64,000 bases of DNA from NCBI RefSeq assembly GCF_003627035.1, contig NZ_CP032626.1, forward strand, positions 1,054,001 to 1,118,000. The letters are read 5' to 3'. The notes beneath the pieces were generated by a model, which worked only from the letters and a program-made list of their open reading frames with translations, made no database searches and was not told the DNA's origin. Shown one piece after another: positions 32,213 to 43,024 of the stretch (its first letter is position 1; each line of letters starts with the position of its first letter). The position numbers and the translations under genes are program-made. The stretch is from Apilactobacillus bombintestini. GTDB lineage: Bacteria > Bacillota > Bacilli > Lactobacillales > Lactobacillaceae.

Positions 32213-33736
32213 TTAATCTTTGTTTTTAATAGTAAATGATTTCTTGCCATGGCCACCATGATTATTGGATGAACGATGGTCATTACGACGACCATTTCCA
32301 TGACGATCATTATTAAAACGACGACGGCGATTGTTGCCACCGCGGTTATTTCTTCTGAATCCACCACGATGTCCACCACGTCCATGGCCGCCTCCACGAC
32401 GGAATTTACCATGTTTGTGTTTGTTTGGTAATGGTTTTTCAGCAGAAATGTGTACTTTAACTTGGTTTCTAGTCATCTTACTTAATAATACAGAAACTAA
32501 ATCTTTAGCATCGTATTTTTCAAGTAATTCATCAGCTGACTTAGCAAATGATTCCATATTAGTCTTTTGGATTAATGAACCAATTTGTTTAGTAGCTGCA
32601 GCTAATTGACCTTGTAAGGCTTCATCAGCTGAAGGTGGCTTTAGAGGTAACATTCTAACTTTAGTTAGTTTTTCAATATCTCTTAAGTAACTAGTTTCGT
32701 TAGGTTCAACGAAAGTCATAGAAACACCATGATGTCCGGCACGACCGGTACGTCCAATTCTGTGAACATAACTTTCTGAATCTTGAGGAATATCGTAGTT
32801 ATAAACATGAGTAACTCCTGAAATATCAATTCCACGAGCAGCCACGTCAGTAGCTACTAAAACATCAATCTTGTCATGCTTAAAGTCACGCATAATTTGT
32901 GAACGACGACTTTGAGTTAAGTCCCCATGAATTCCAGCAGCACGGTATCCACGTAATAATAGTCCCTTAGATACTTCGTCTACACGACGTTTAGTACGAC
33001 AGAACACGATAGTTACCTTAGGTGCTTGAATATCAAAGAAACGAGTCATGATATCAAATTTTTCGAATTGTTTTACTCTGATGTAGTATTGATCAACTAA
33101 ATCAGTAGTTAATTCTTTAGCTTTAATAGTAACTTGTTGTGGGTCTTGCATAAAGTTAACCCCAACTCGTTTAATAGCAGCTGGCATAGTTGCTGAGAAT
33201 AATAATGTTTGTCTTTCTTCAGGAACTTGTTTGATGATGTTTTCAATATCATCCAAGAATCCCATGTCTAGCATATCGTCAGCTTCATCTAGTACCAATG
33301 TCTTAACATGGCCTAGTTTTAATGTACGACGATTAATATGGTCTAATAAACGTCCTGGAGTACCAACCACGATTTGTGGGTGACGTTTTAAGTTGTTAAT
33401 TTGTCTACGGATATCGGAACCACCGTAAACTGAAGTAACTTTAACTCCTTTTTCTTTTCCAAAACGACTAATTTCGCCTTGGGTTTGAATAGCTAATTCA
33501 CGTGTAGGTGAAATTACTAATGCTTGAACATTAGGGTTATCTAGATCCACGTGTTCAATAATAGGTAGTGCAAATGCGGCTGTTTTACCAGTACCGGTTT
33601 GTGCTTGTCCTAAAACATCTTCGCCTTTCAAAATTAAAGGAATAGTTTCTGCTTGGATTGGAGTGGCTTCCTTAAAACCCTTTTCTTCAATCGCTTTTAA
33701 TAGATCTTCTGACAGACCTAAGTCTCTAAACTTCAA
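32213..33736 (-). CDS. cshA: DEAD-box RNA helicase CshA
   Basis: CshA unwinds RNA in ribosome assembly and mRNA decay and supports cold growth. The 507-residue protein has AQTGTGKTAAFA (motif I), PTRELA, VLDEADDMLDMG (II), SATMP (III) and HRIGRTGRAG (VI). The last 80 residues are rich in Gly, Arg, His and Asn (GGGHGRGGHRGG), a common RNA-binding tail. The start is a TTG at 33736, eight bases after AGGAGG. The ribosome site lies in the loop of a hairpin (see separate entry). It follows murF as in many Firmicutes. Confidence 0.96.
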   Translation of the reverse strand: MKFRDLGLSEDLLKAIEEKGFKEATPIQAETIPLILKGEDVLGQAQTGTGKTAAFALPIIEHVDLDNPNVQALVISPTRELAIQTQGEISRFGKEKGVKVTSVYGGSDIRRQINNLKRHPQIVVGTPGRLLDHINRRTLKLGHVKTLVLDEADDMLDMGFLDDIENIIKQVPEERQTLLFSATMPAAIKRVGVNFMQDPQQVTIKAKELTTDLVDQYYIRVKQFEKFDIMTRFFDIQAPKVTIVFCRTKRRVDEVSKGLLLRGYRAAGIHGDLTQSRRSQIMRDFKHDKIDVLVATDVAARGIDISGVTHVYNYDIPQDSESYVHRIGRTGRAGHHGVSMTFVEPNETSYLRDIEKLTKVRMLPLKPPSADEALQGQLAAATKQIGSLIQKTNMESFAKSADELLEKYDAKDLVSVLLSKMTRNQVKVHISAEKPLPNKHKHGKFRRGGGHGRGGHRGGFRRNNRGGNNRRRRFNNDRHGNGRRNDHRSSNNHGGHGKKSFTIKNKD

Positions 33737-33738
33737 AT

Positions 33739-33828
33739 ATGTTTCCTCCTAAACGAAACATTTTATATAATACCGCGACTAGCTGAGGAAGAGTCCGTTC
33801 CTGTGGGAGCGCTAATCACTTGATTATA
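33739..33828 (-). promoter_or_regulatory. Structured 5' leader and -10 element of cshA
   Basis: A TATAAT (33823-33828, minus strand) is followed by an about 80-base GC-richer leader. AGGAA-CGGACTC-TTCCT can form a hairpin, competing with GACT/AGTC pairing. Directly before the start codon, ATGTTTC (33755-33761) pairs with GAAACAT (33739-33745), placing AGGAG of the ribosome site in a 9-base loop. The arrangement suggests post-transcriptional control, perhaps by temperature; that is inference. Confidence 0.6.
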
Positions 33829-33905
33829 AAAATTCCGCTATTCTAAAAAAATGTAACTAGGTAATAAATATAAACCTTTTAAACTAATTTAGCAAATGAA
33901 TATAT

Positions 33906-35276
33906 TTAATCTCTTAATTTAGCCAATAGATTTTCTAAATGAATTCCGTGACTAGCTTTTAGTAATACTTGGTCACCTTCATAAATTTCGGCATTTAATT
34001 CATCATATAAATCATCTAATTGATCAGCAGCAAAATAATGCAAATCTTGTGCATCATATTTGCTAGATAAACGTTCATATAAGTACTTCATTTCACTACC
34101 AATTAAGTAAACACTCTTAATTTCAGCAGGATCTAGTACTTCAGCTAAGGATTCATGCATAGCTTTAGATTTAGAACCTAATTCCAACATGTCCCCTAAT
34201 ACGACAATTCTTCTACCATCGATACTATCTTTGGTAAATGATTTAACTACTTCTTTTACCGCAGTTGGGTTGGAATTATAAACATCAGATAAAATCATTT
34301 CATGTTTACTGCCTTCAATCCATTCTGCACGGTTGTCAGTTAGTTCTACATTAGCTAAACCTTTTTGAATATTGTCTTCATGAATTCGATATAAATTACC
34401 AATAGTAATAGCAATTAAAGCGTTATTTACGTTGTATTCACCCAACATTGGAATATTAAATTCTACATCTGGGTACTTATTAACTTTAAATTTAGTATTA
34501 GTTTCAGAACCGGCAATATCAGTTGCATAAAAATCATTCTCTTGGCTTAAACCAAAGGAGTGTTTAAATGAAATATCTTCTGCTCGGCTTCTTAGTAATG
34601 GTTCATCACCGTTGTATACGAAGATTCCATCTTCTTTTAATCCATGAGTAATTTCCATCTTAGCATCAGCAATCTTATCACGAGTGCCAAAGAATTCGAT
34701 GTGAGCTTCCCCAATCATTGTAATAGCAGCTATGTCTGGTTCTACTAAATGACTTAGAAAGTCTAATTGACCAGGGCGATCCATACCCATTTCAATTACT
34801 AAGATTTCTGTGTTAGGTTCCATATCCAAAATGGTCATAGGAACTCCAATTTCATTATTAAAGTTAGCATGGGTCTTAGTAACGTTAAATTGTGTAGATA
34901 AAACTGAAGCTACCATATCTTTAGTAGTAGTTTTACCGTTACTTCCGGTAATTGCTACTACCTTAGGATTAATCTTAGTCAAATAATATTGACTAAGTCT
35001 TTGTAATGCTTCTAACGTATTATCAACGACTATCACTGGAAAATCAGTGGGAACATTACCATGATCTTTTTGCCAAAATGCGGCAGCTGCCCCATTATCA
35101 ATGGCGCTTTGGATATAATCATGTCCATCGTTTTGACTAATTAGCGGAACAAAAAGCGCTCCATCTTCTAGTTTACGACTATCAAATGCAACACTAGTAA
35201 TATCGATATTTTCATATTCGCTAACATCGTTTTGTGCAGAAACTGCTCGGGCAATTTCAGCAAGTGACATTTTCAT
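33906..35276 (-). CDS. murF: UDP-MurNAc-tripeptide--D-alanyl-D-alanine ligase
   Basis: MurF adds D-Ala-D-Ala to the UDP-MurNAc-tripeptide, the last cytoplasmic precursor step of peptidoglycan. The 456-residue protein has the Mur ligase ATP loop VAITGSNGKTTTKDM (near residue 110), THANFNNEIGVP, MGMDRPGQ and DVYNSNPTAV. The start ATG follows AGGAGATT. It is upstream of cshA and alr; ddl is not in the window. An extended -10 lies upstream. Confidence 0.97.
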   Translation of the reverse strand: MKMSLAEIARAVSAQNDVSEYENIDITSVAFDSRKLEDGALFVPLISQNDGHDYIQSAIDNGAAAAFWQKDHGNVPTDFPVIVVDNTLEALQRLSQYYLTKINPKVVAITGSNGKTTTKDMVASVLSTQFNVTKTHANFNNEIGVPMTILDMEPNTEILVIEMGMDRPGQLDFLSHLVEPDIAAITMIGEAHIEFFGTRDKIADAKMEITHGLKEDGIFVYNGDEPLLRSRAEDISFKHSFGLSQENDFYATDIAGSETNTKFKVNKYPDVEFNIPMLGEYNVNNALIAITIGNLYRIHEDNIQKGLANVELTDNRAEWIEGSKHEMILSDVYNSNPTAVKEVVKSFTKDSIDGRRIVVLGDMLELGSKSKAMHESLAEVLDPAEIKSVYLIGSEMKYLYERLSSKYDAQDLHYFAADQLDDLYDELNAEIYEGDQVLLKASHGIHLENLLAKLRD

Positions 35277-35320
35277 AATTTGTAATCTCCTATACGTTTT
35301 TTTCGAAAACTGTTACTTTC

Positions 35321-35329
35321 ATTATAACA
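35321..35329 (-). promoter_or_regulatory. Extended -10 promoter for murF
   Basis: TGTTATAAT on the minus strand, 45 bases before the murF start; no clear -35. Confidence 0.55.
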
Positions 35330-35490
35330 TGAATTACACTTTTTATTTTTTACGTATACAAATCATTCGTAAAGTAACATTAAAATTTCCTTTTAAAAAA
35401 TTTTCTAATGATTTTAATAAAAAATGATTAACTATTTATGCATTGACTGTTAATATATTTTATGAAGAATAATTTAAGGATGTGTATATT

Positions 35491-35952
35491 TTGAAAAAAG
35501 TTTTATTCGTTTGTCACGGAAATGTATGTAGATCGGCCATGGCAGAGGCAATTCTAAGAAAGTTAATTAAGGAAAAGCATTTAGAATCTACTGTAAGTGT
35601 AGATTCTGCAGCAACCAGTACTGAAGAACTGGGCAATCCACCACACCCCGCCGTACGTCGCATCCTAGACGACCATAATGTAGATTATTCTAATCAATAT
35701 GCACGTCAAATTGAATATAACGACTTTAAAAAATACGATTTAATCATTGGTATGGATCATGAAAACATTCGTAACCTTATTCACTGGGCACCTAAAAATG
35801 ATCTTCAAAAAATACATCTTTATTTAGATATTTTAGATGACTCAGATGGTGTTGAAATCTCCGATCCTTGGTACACTGGTGAATTTGATAAAACTTTCCG
35901 TCAAATTAATGAAGCTATGCCTAAATGGTTAGACTACATTTTAGCTATGTAA
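35491..35952 (+). CDS. Low-molecular-weight protein tyrosine phosphatase
   Basis: The 153-residue protein carries the phosphate-binding loop VCHGNVCRS (nucleophilic Cys about residue 8) and the acid residue in DPWYTGEFD near residue 126, the hallmarks of the LMW-PTP family. It removes phosphate from phosphotyrosine (in other bacteria often on capsule kinases) or related substrates. I chose the TTG at 35491, ten bases after AAGGA; an upstream in-frame GTG at 35482 is too close to that site. It is a single gene with no kinase nearby. Confidence 0.9.
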   Translation: MKKVLFVCHGNVCRSAMAEAILRKLIKEKHLESTVSVDSAATSTEELGNPPHPAVRRILDDHNVDYSNQYARQIEYNDFKKYDLIIGMDHENIRNLIHWAPKNDLQKIHLYLDILDDSDGVEISDPWYTGEFDKTFRQINEAMPKWLDYILAM

Positions 35953-35978
35953 TCATCTAGCAAGCATTTAAATAACAG

Positions 35979-36018
35979 TAAAAAAAAGACATATCCAAAT
36001 CGGATATGTCTTTTTTTA
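35979..36018. terminator. Bidirectional terminator between the phosphatase gene and rpmE2
   Basis: AAAAAAAGACATATCC-AAATC-GGATATGTCTTTTTTT: a 16-pair stem with A/T runs usable from both sides. Confidence 0.92.
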
Positions 36019-36021
36019 TCT

Positions 36022-36267
36022 TTACTTGAAACCGTATTTCTTGTTGAAACGATCCACGGCACCATCTGCTTGGGTGAACTTTTCACGACCAGTGTAGAAT
36101 GGATGTGAATCTGAAGAAATTTCAAGACGTACTAGTGGGTATTCTTTACCATCGTCCATTTTGATGGTTTCGTCTGCGTTCATAGTTGAACCAGCCATGA
36201 ATTTAAAACCAGTACTTGTATCTTGGAATACCACTTGGTGGTATTCTGGATGAATTCCTTTTTTCAT
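36022..36267 (-). CDS. rpmE2: 50S ribosomal protein L31, type B
   Basis: The 81-residue protein matches type B L31 ([39 protein letters not shown]), the zinc-independent form without the CXXC cysteines of type A. The start ATG follows AAAGGAGCG. It lies between murA and the phosphatase gene with its own likely -10 (TATAAT near 36331). Confidence 0.96.
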   Translation of the reverse strand: MKKGIHPEYHQVVFQDTSTGFKFMAGSTMNADETIKMDDGKEYPLVRLEISSDSHPFYTGREKFTQADGAVDRFNKKYGFK

Positions 36268-36369
36268 TATATATCGCTCCTTTGCCCTGTATCATATTCT
36301 GACGCAGAGATTATCGATTAGTCGACTTAATTATAGTAACACTAAACAAATATTATTTCAACATAACAT

Positions 36370-37644
36370 CTAATTTTCATCATTAACTAATTCCACTTCA
36401 GCATGTAAATTAGTTAATTTGTCAATGATATTATCGTAACCACGTAAAATATTGTCTGCATTATCAATTACAGTAGTACCTTCAGCCATTAATCCGGCAA
36501 TCATTTCTGAGGCACCTGCTCTAATTTCTCCAGCAGTAATCTTAGCACCTACTAATTTGTCAGTATGACTAACGATGATAGTTCCACTTTCTTCATCATA
36601 TCTGATTTTAGCGCCCATTTTACATAGTTCTTGAATATGCTTAGTACGTTTTGGATAAATAGTATCAATAATAGTACTGTCCCCATTAGCTCTTAGCAAT
36701 AAAGGAGTAATAGGTTGTTGCAAATCAGTAGCAAAGCCAGGATATGGCATAGTTTTGACTTCAATATTTTTGAAGTCTACTGATTTAGGTACATAAATAC
36801 TATCTTCATTAATTTCTAGTTTAATTCCCATTTCTTTTAACTTAGCAATGAATGATTCTAAGTGTTCTGGGATAACATTTTGAATTTTGACACCTTCCCC
36901 ATAGGCAGCTGCCATAGATAGGTAGGTTCCGGCTTCGATACGATCAGGGATAATTATATGAGTATTAGTTGCTCGTAGACTTTCTACCCCTTCGATTCTA
37001 ATTACGTCGGTACCTGCACCTCTAATTTTGGCACCCATGTTATTTAGGAAAGTTACTACATCAATGATTTCAGGTTCTTTAGCAGCATTTCTAATTACAG
37101 TATGACCTTTAGCCTTAACTGCAGCTAAAATAGCATTAATAGTAGCTCCCACAGAAACTACATCCAAGAAGATTTGTGCTCCTTGAAGTCCTTTTTCACC
37201 GGTAGTAATAACAATTTGGTCACCTTTATTAACCACTTTACATCCCATAGCTTCAAAAGCCTTAATATGTTGGTCAATAGGTCTAGGTCCAATATTGTCG
37301 CCACCTGGGAAACTAATTTCAGCGCGTCCGAAACGGCCTAATAATGCTCCCATAAAGTAATATGAAGCTCTTAAACTTTTAATTGCCTTACTTGGCAATG
37401 CACTTTCAATTATTTTAGTTGGGTCGATATTAAGTATTCCATCAGCAAAATCTGAACTAACATTCATAGATTCCAAAATTACCATTAAATTATGAACATC
37501 TAAAATGTTAGGCACCATATCGAATTGTACTGGTGTGTCAGCCAAAATAGCAGCTGGTATTAAAGCAACTGTACTATTTTTAGCACCACCTATGGTTACA
37601 TTACCAGATAGTCGATGCCCACCCTTTATTATCATTTTATTCAT
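36370..37644 (-). CDS. murA: UDP-N-acetylglucosamine 1-carboxyvinyltransferase, Asp-type active site
   Basis: MurA transfers enolpyruvate from PEP to UDP-GlcNAc, the first committed peptidoglycan step. The 424-residue protein has [13 protein letters not shown] (Lys22 region), [15 protein letters not shown] and the active-site loop [15 protein letters not shown]. In most homologues the loop is GGCxIGxRP and the Cys is the fosfomycin target; here residue 116 is Asp. Such Cys-to-Asp enzymes are known in other bacteria, remain active and resist fosfomycin. I chose the ATG at 37644, nine bases after GAGG. It is downstream of pyrG. Confidence 0.96.
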   Translation of the reverse strand: MNKMIIKGGHRLSGNVTIGGAKNSTVALIPAAILADTPVQFDMVPNILDVHNLMVILESMNVSSDFADGILNIDPTKIIESALPSKAIKSLRASYYFMGALLGRFGRAEISFPGGDNIGPRPIDQHIKAFEAMGCKVVNKGDQIVITTGEKGLQGAQIFLDVVSVGATINAILAAVKAKGHTVIRNAAKEPEIIDVVTFLNNMGAKIRGAGTDVIRIEGVESLRATNTHIIIPDRIEAGTYLSMAAAYGEGVKIQNVIPEHLESFIAKLKEMGIKLEINEDSIYVPKSVDFKNIEVKTMPYPGFATDLQQPITPLLLRANGDSTIIDTIYPKRTKHIQELCKMGAKIRYDEESGTIIVSHTDKLVGAKITAGEIRAGASEMIAGLMAEGTTVIDNADNILRGYDNIIDKLTNLHAEVELVNDEN

Positions 37645-37752
37645 TATCAAATTCCTCGCTTACAGTTTCACTACATATGAGTGAACAATAATAATAATAA
37701 ATAAGAAATAAGAAAAATACAATACTTTGAGAGAAATTATCTATATAATTTG

Positions 37753-37795
37753 AAAAAAAGAGCCCCGGTACTAAGCATACTTAGGCTCTTTTTTA
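37753..37795 (-). terminator. Terminator of pyrG
   Basis: AAAAGAGCC/GGCTCTTTT arms with inner CTAAG/CTTAG pairing and a long T tail on the minus strand. Confidence 0.88.
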
Positions 37796-37803
37796 CAATT
37801 TTG

Positions 37804-39423
<1,620 letters not shown>

Positions 39424-39459
39424 CTAAAACTCCTCATATAATCTATTAGGGTAAAAAAG

Positions 39460-39491
39460 TAAAAACTCCCTATTCATAGAGAATAGGGAGT
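39460..39491 (-). terminator. pyrG leader attenuator hairpin
   Basis: ACTCCCTATTC-TCTAT-GAATAGGGAGT with TTTTTAC tail on the minus strand. The C/U-rich 5' arm is the expected partner for a slippage-made poly-G 5' end. Confidence 0.88.
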
Positions 39492-39539
39492 CATTGATTA
39501 CTATAATCGATCAATTGTCTTCACATACTCTTATGTGAA

Positions 39540-39581
39540 GAGCCCAAAGATAATAATACCCTGTTGCTTAAATATAGTCAA
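39540..39581 (-). promoter_or_regulatory. pyrG promoter with GGGCTC initiation site (CTP-sensing attenuation)
   Basis: TTGACT, 17-base spacer, TATTAT, then 7 bases to GGGCTC (first G at 39545) on the minus strand. In B. subtilis pyrG, a transcript starting GGGC adds extra Gs when CTP is low, and the G tract blocks the leader terminator. All parts are present here, plus a perfect 9-pair hairpin CTTCACATA/TATGTGAAG directly after the start. Confidence 0.88.
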
Positions 39582-39612
39582 GAAAATAACTGATTTTTTT
39601 ATTACTTAATTC

Positions 39613-40188
39613 CTATTTGTTGGAATCATCATCGTCATCATCAGTATCTAGTTCTGATAATTCGCCTTCGATTCCATCAGGAATATCTTCGTCATCGACA
39701 TCATTTTCTTCGTCGATGTCATCAATATCTTTACTGTATTTATCAGTTTCATCGGCGCCTTCATCAGCGTCTTCAAATTCATCGTCTTGATCTTCTGGAT
39801 CGTCGTCATCGTAATCGATAACATCGTCATCATCAGAAGCATCAGCAAGAAATGCGTTAACTTTACGACGTTTCTTAGTTCTAGGACGATCGATATCTTC
39901 GTCTTCAGGATGAACCGTAGCTTCATCGATTGAATCATATGGATACCAAGTTCTTAGTCCCCAAAGATTATCACCTAATGAAATAAAGCTACCATCAACG
40001 TTCATATCTGTGTAGAACTGTACCAAACGTTCACGAATTTCTTCGTCAGAATCGCCCAAATACTTTTGGATTTCGTTTGCGATATCAGCAAACGCCATAA
40101 CATCCCCATGTTCTGAGAGAATAGCATGAGCAACTTCTACCATTGATAATTCTTTTTTGTCTTTACCTTCTAAGGCTTTTAATTTCAA
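39613..40188 (-). CDS. rpoE: RNA polymerase delta subunit
   Basis: Delta is a Gram-positive RNA polymerase subunit that speeds recycling and alters promoter selectivity. The 191-residue protein has a folded N-terminal HARE-HTH domain (residues 1-90: SMVEVAHAILSEHG, SLGDNLWGLRTWYP) and an extremely acidic Asp/Glu tail from about residue 95 to the end. The start is a TTG at 40188, 11 bases after AAAGGA. It lies between a YwiB-like gene and pyrG, the standard order. HelD, with which delta works in polymerase recycling, is also in this window. Confidence 0.96.
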   Translation of the reverse strand: MKLKALEGKDKKELSMVEVAHAILSEHGDVMAFADIANEIQKYLGDSDEEIRERLVQFYTDMNVDGSFISLGDNLWGLRTWYPYDSIDEATVHPEDEDIDRPRTKKRRKVNAFLADASDDDDVIDYDDDDPEDQDDEFEDADEGADETDKYSKDIDDIDEENDVDDEDIPDGIEGELSELDTDDDDDDSNK

Positions 40189-40231
40189 ATCGGTGCACGT
40201 CCTTTCAAAATACTATTAATATCATACCTTT

Positions 40232-40675
40232 TTACGCGGAAAAATGCAACGTAATATTATATTCTCCTACCATCATATCTCCAGAATACAAATCATAATC
40301 GATATTCAAATCACCATTTTGTGAAGATTCTTGGTATCCAAAGCTTAATTGCTTGGTTCGAACTTCAATTTTTAATGGACCATATGGTGTTTGATATACC
40401 GTTTCATGATCTTTGTTTTTCTCAAATACTAAACGAGAATGATGTCCTACGTTATCTTGTCTAGTTAGTTGCACGTGTTCATCAGTTATTTTAAGAGTAA
40501 CTGCGGCAACTTCTTTTCCATTTTGATGTTCTTTAAAGCGGAGATATAAATTATCGCCCACTTTAACTAAATTACCGGATTCATGGAATGTAAAATCTTG
40601 TCTATCGTCATCTTGTAATATAGATGTTTTAATATCTACAGCTACTGCTTTTGCATTAGACTTGTTGTCATCCAT
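40232..40675 (-). CDS. YwiB-family (DUF1934) beta-barrel protein
   Basis: The 147-residue protein matches the DUF1934/YwiB family (FTFHESGNLVKVGDNLYLRF, quoted in part; RTKQLSFGYQ; YDLYSGDMMVGEY), a small calycin-like fold of unknown function. It lies 43 bases before rpoE. In many Firmicutes argS intervenes between the two, but not here. A TATAAT -10 lies upstream near 40720 on the minus strand. Confidence 0.85.
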   Translation of the reverse strand: MDDNKSNAKAVAVDIKTSILQDDDRQDFTFHESGNLVKVGDNLYLRFKEHQNGKEVAAVTLKITDEHVQLTRQDNVGHHSRLVFEKNKDHETVYQTPYGPLKIEVRTKQLSFGYQESSQNGDLNIDYDLYSGDMMVGEYNITLHFSA

Positions 40676-40785
40676 TATGATTTAACACCCTTCTTTTAAC
40701 ATATTCACAACCTAATATTATAACCGCTGTAGGCCAGAAATGCATTAAATAATGATTGTAAATTAATTATTTAGTTTAATTTTTT

Positions 40786-40793
40786 GTTATAAT
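40786..40793 (+). promoter_or_regulatory. Extended -10 promoter for the HD-domain gene
   Basis: TGTTATAAT-type element (TATAAT at 40788-40793), 40 bases before the start; no clear -35. Confidence 0.55.
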
Positions 40794-40833
40794 AACCCTA
40801 AGTATATTATACAGACAGTAAGGAGGGTATGAT

Positions 40834-42144
40834 TTGAAATATCCAGAAAAATTATTACCTCGAGAAAAAGTTTTTCGAGACCCTGTTCATAATTACATCT
40901 ATGTTCAACATCAAGTTATTTTAGATTTAATTAACACTAAGGAATTTCAAAGATTAAGAAGAGTTAAGCAATTAGGACCTGCATCCTATACTTTCCACGG
41001 AGCTGAACACTCCCGTTTCACTCACAGTTTAGGTGTATACGAAATTACTCGTCGCATTTGTGATAGTTTTGTTCGTAACTACCCTAGCAAAGAACCTGGT
41101 GACGGATTGTGGGACGATTCCGAACGACTAGTAGCACTTTGTGCGGCATTATTGCACGATATTGGTCATGGAGCTTATTCACATACCTTTGAACATATTT
41201 TCCATACTAATCACGAAGAAATTACTCAAGAAATTATTACTTCTCCTAAAACTGAAGTTAATCAAGTTTTGAGAAAAATTGGCAAAGATTTTCCAAAAGA
41301 TGTAGCTAGTGTTATTAACCACACCTATAAGAATCCTCAAGTGGTCCAAATGATTTCTAGTCAATGTGACGCTGATCGTATGGATTATCTATTACGTGAT
41401 TCTTATAACACTGGTGCCAACTATGGTAATTTTGATTTAACTCGTATTTTAAGAGTTATGCGTCCATATCAAGGCGGCATTTGTTTTGATATTTCCGGTA
41501 TGCACGCTGTAGAAGATTACATTATCAGTCGTCTACAAATGTATATGCAAGTTTACTTTCATCCCGTTTCTCGTTCCATCGAAGTAATTTTAAGTAAACT
41601 ACTATACCGTGCTAAATTCTTATCCGAAAAATTAGGTAACAATAACATTTTACGTCCACATTTATTAATGCCATTTTTCGATAATGATTTTGATATCGAT
41701 GATTATCTAAAATTAGATGACGGTGTTTTAAATACCTACTTCATTAATTGGTTAGATTCCGATGATGAAATTTTAGCTGATTTAGCTGACCGTTTCATTA
41801 ATCGTAAACCATTTAAATCAGTAGCTTACACCGAAGAAACCAAGTATCTTATTCCAGAATTACAAAAATTAATTCGTGATGCTGGTTACGATACTGATTA
41901 CTACACTGATACTAATAACAGTTTTGACCTACCTTATGATGCATACGATCCTAATAAGAAACGTCATGCTACTCAAATTGAGTTACGTAGAAAAGATGGT
42001 TCCATGGTTGAACTATCCAAAGTTTCTCAATTGGTCAATGCCGTTACTGGTAAACATTTAGGTGATGAAAGATTTTTCTTCCCTAAAGAAATGCTATCTA
42101 ACAAAGAATTTAGCAAACACATTAATAATGATGAACTAAGATAA
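40834..42144 (+). CDS. HD-domain phosphohydrolase (YwfO/dNTP triphosphohydrolase-like)
   Basis: The 436-residue protein has the HD metal-binding signature EHSRFTHSLGVYEI (His near residue 50) and LLHDIGHGAYSHTFEH (HD near residues 110-120), with SQCDADRMDYLLRDS downstream. Relatives include tetrameric, allosteric dNTP triphosphohydrolases of enterococci and SAMHD1-like enzymes; dNTP hydrolysis is the likely role. The start is a TTG at 40834, seven bases after AGGAGG. It lies 11 bases upstream of the Cof-type phosphatase gene, so the two form an operon. Confidence 0.9.
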   Translation: MKYPEKLLPREKVFRDPVHNYIYVQHQVILDLINTKEFQRLRRVKQLGPASYTFHGAEHSRFTHSLGVYEITRRICDSFVRNYPSKEPGDGLWDDSERLVALCAALLHDIGHGAYSHTFEHIFHTNHEEITQEIITSPKTEVNQVLRKIGKDFPKDVASVINHTYKNPQVVQMISSQCDADRMDYLLRDSYNTGANYGNFDLTRILRVMRPYQGGICFDISGMHAVEDYIISRLQMYMQVYFHPVSRSIEVILSKLLYRAKFLSEKLGNNNILRPHLLMPFFDNDFDIDDYLKLDDGVLNTYFINWLDSDDEILADLADRFINRKPFKSVAYTEETKYLIPELQKLIRDAGYDTDYYTDTNNSFDLPYDAYDPNKKRHATQIELRRKDGSMVELSKVSQLVNAVTGKHLGDERFFFPKEMLSNKEFSKHINNDELR

Positions 42145-42155
42145 GGAGCCTGTTC

Positions 42156-42965
42156 ATGAGTAAGATTAAACTAATTGCCATCGATATTGATGGTACCCTA
42201 TTAAACGAAGAAAACCTTTTAGCACAAGAAACTATCGACGCCGTTAAAGAAGCTCGCCAACAAGGTATTAAAGTAGTACTTTGTTCCGGCCGTCCTTTAA
42301 CTGGTGTTAAACCATACCTTAAGAAATTAGGAATTAGCGGAGAAAACGAATACGCTATTACTTTCAACGGTGCCCAAGCTCAAGATGCTGATGGTCGTAT
42401 TATTGAAAAATTCTCTCTAGACTACGATGACTACTTAGCTCTAGAAAAATTAAGTCATGAATTAAACACTAATTTCCAAGTAGAAACTAAGGATTACATT
42501 TATGCTACTAACCGTGACTTAAGTCCCTACACTGTAGCAGAAAGTTACTTAGTAAACATGCCTATTCGTGTTAGAGAACCACAAGAAGTTACTAAGGATG
42601 TAGAAATTGTTAAAGCTATGTTAATCGCTGATCCTGACATCATTGATAACGCTATTAAGAACATCCCCGATTCACTATTAGATCACCTATCCATGGTACG
42701 TAGTGAACCTGTCTTCATTGAATTAATGAATCAAAAAGCTTCTAAGGGCCAAGCATTAAGTAAGTTAGCAAGTAACTTAAACTTAACTGCTGAAAACGTT
42801 ATGGCTATTGGAGATCAAGGTAACGATTTAACTATGGTATCTTACGCCGGCACTGGTGTTGCTATGGGTAACGGTGTTGATGAACTTAAAGCCGTTGCTA
42901 ACAAAATTACTAAGACTAATAAAGAAAATGGTGTTGCATACGCCATCCGTAATTTTGCTCTTTAA
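42156..42965 (+). CDS. Cof-type HAD-superfamily phosphatase
   Basis: The 269-residue protein begins AIDIDGTLLNEEN (nucleophile Asp near residue 9) and ends with GDQGNDLTMVSYAG and GVAMGNGVDELKAVA, the type IIB HAD layout. Relatives dephosphorylate sugar phosphates and flavin or PLP precursors; the substrate here is not evident. The start ATG follows AAGGAG. It is downstream of the HD hydrolase, suggesting linked clean-up of nucleotide or sugar phosphates. Confidence 0.92.
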   Translation: MSKIKLIAIDIDGTLLNEENLLAQETIDAVKEARQQGIKVVLCSGRPLTGVKPYLKKLGISGENEYAITFNGAQAQDADGRIIEKFSLDYDDYLALEKLSHELNTNFQVETKDYIYATNRDLSPYTVAESYLVNMPIRVREPQEVTKDVEIVKAMLIADPDIIDNAIKNIPDSLLDHLSMVRSEPVFIELMNQKASKGQALSKLASNLNLTAENVMAIGDQGNDLTMVSYAGTGVAMGNGVDELKAVANKITKTNKENGVAYAIRNFAL

Positions 42966-42984
42966 TATTTACTATAAAGCAAAT

Positions 42985-43024
42985 AAAAAGAACTCATTTC
43001 AAAATTGAAATGAGTTCTTTTTTT
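42985..43024. terminator. Bidirectional terminator between the Cof gene and DUF3899 gene
   Basis: AAAAAGAACTCATTTC/GAAATGAGTTCTTTTT, 16 pairs, with T runs in both directions. Confidence 0.92.

Noticed and set aside
32101-32412. Open frame overlapping the 3' end of cshA rich in Val, Ile and Met
   Set aside because: It is an out-of-frame reading of the repetitive Gly/Arg/His/Asn tail of CshA without its own ribosome site.
33781-33812. GAGGAAGAGTCC resembling the RNase P RNA core GAGGAAAGTCC
   Set aside because: The region before cshA is only about 150 bases, the match is imperfect and other conserved RNase P segments are absent.
39600-39850. Simple repeats of GAT/GAC triplets
   Set aside because: They encode the acidic tail of RNA polymerase delta and are not an independent repeat element.
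39648-39938. Open frame within the acidic tail of rpoE
   Set aside because: Alternate-frame reading of repeated Asp/Glu codons; no start signal.
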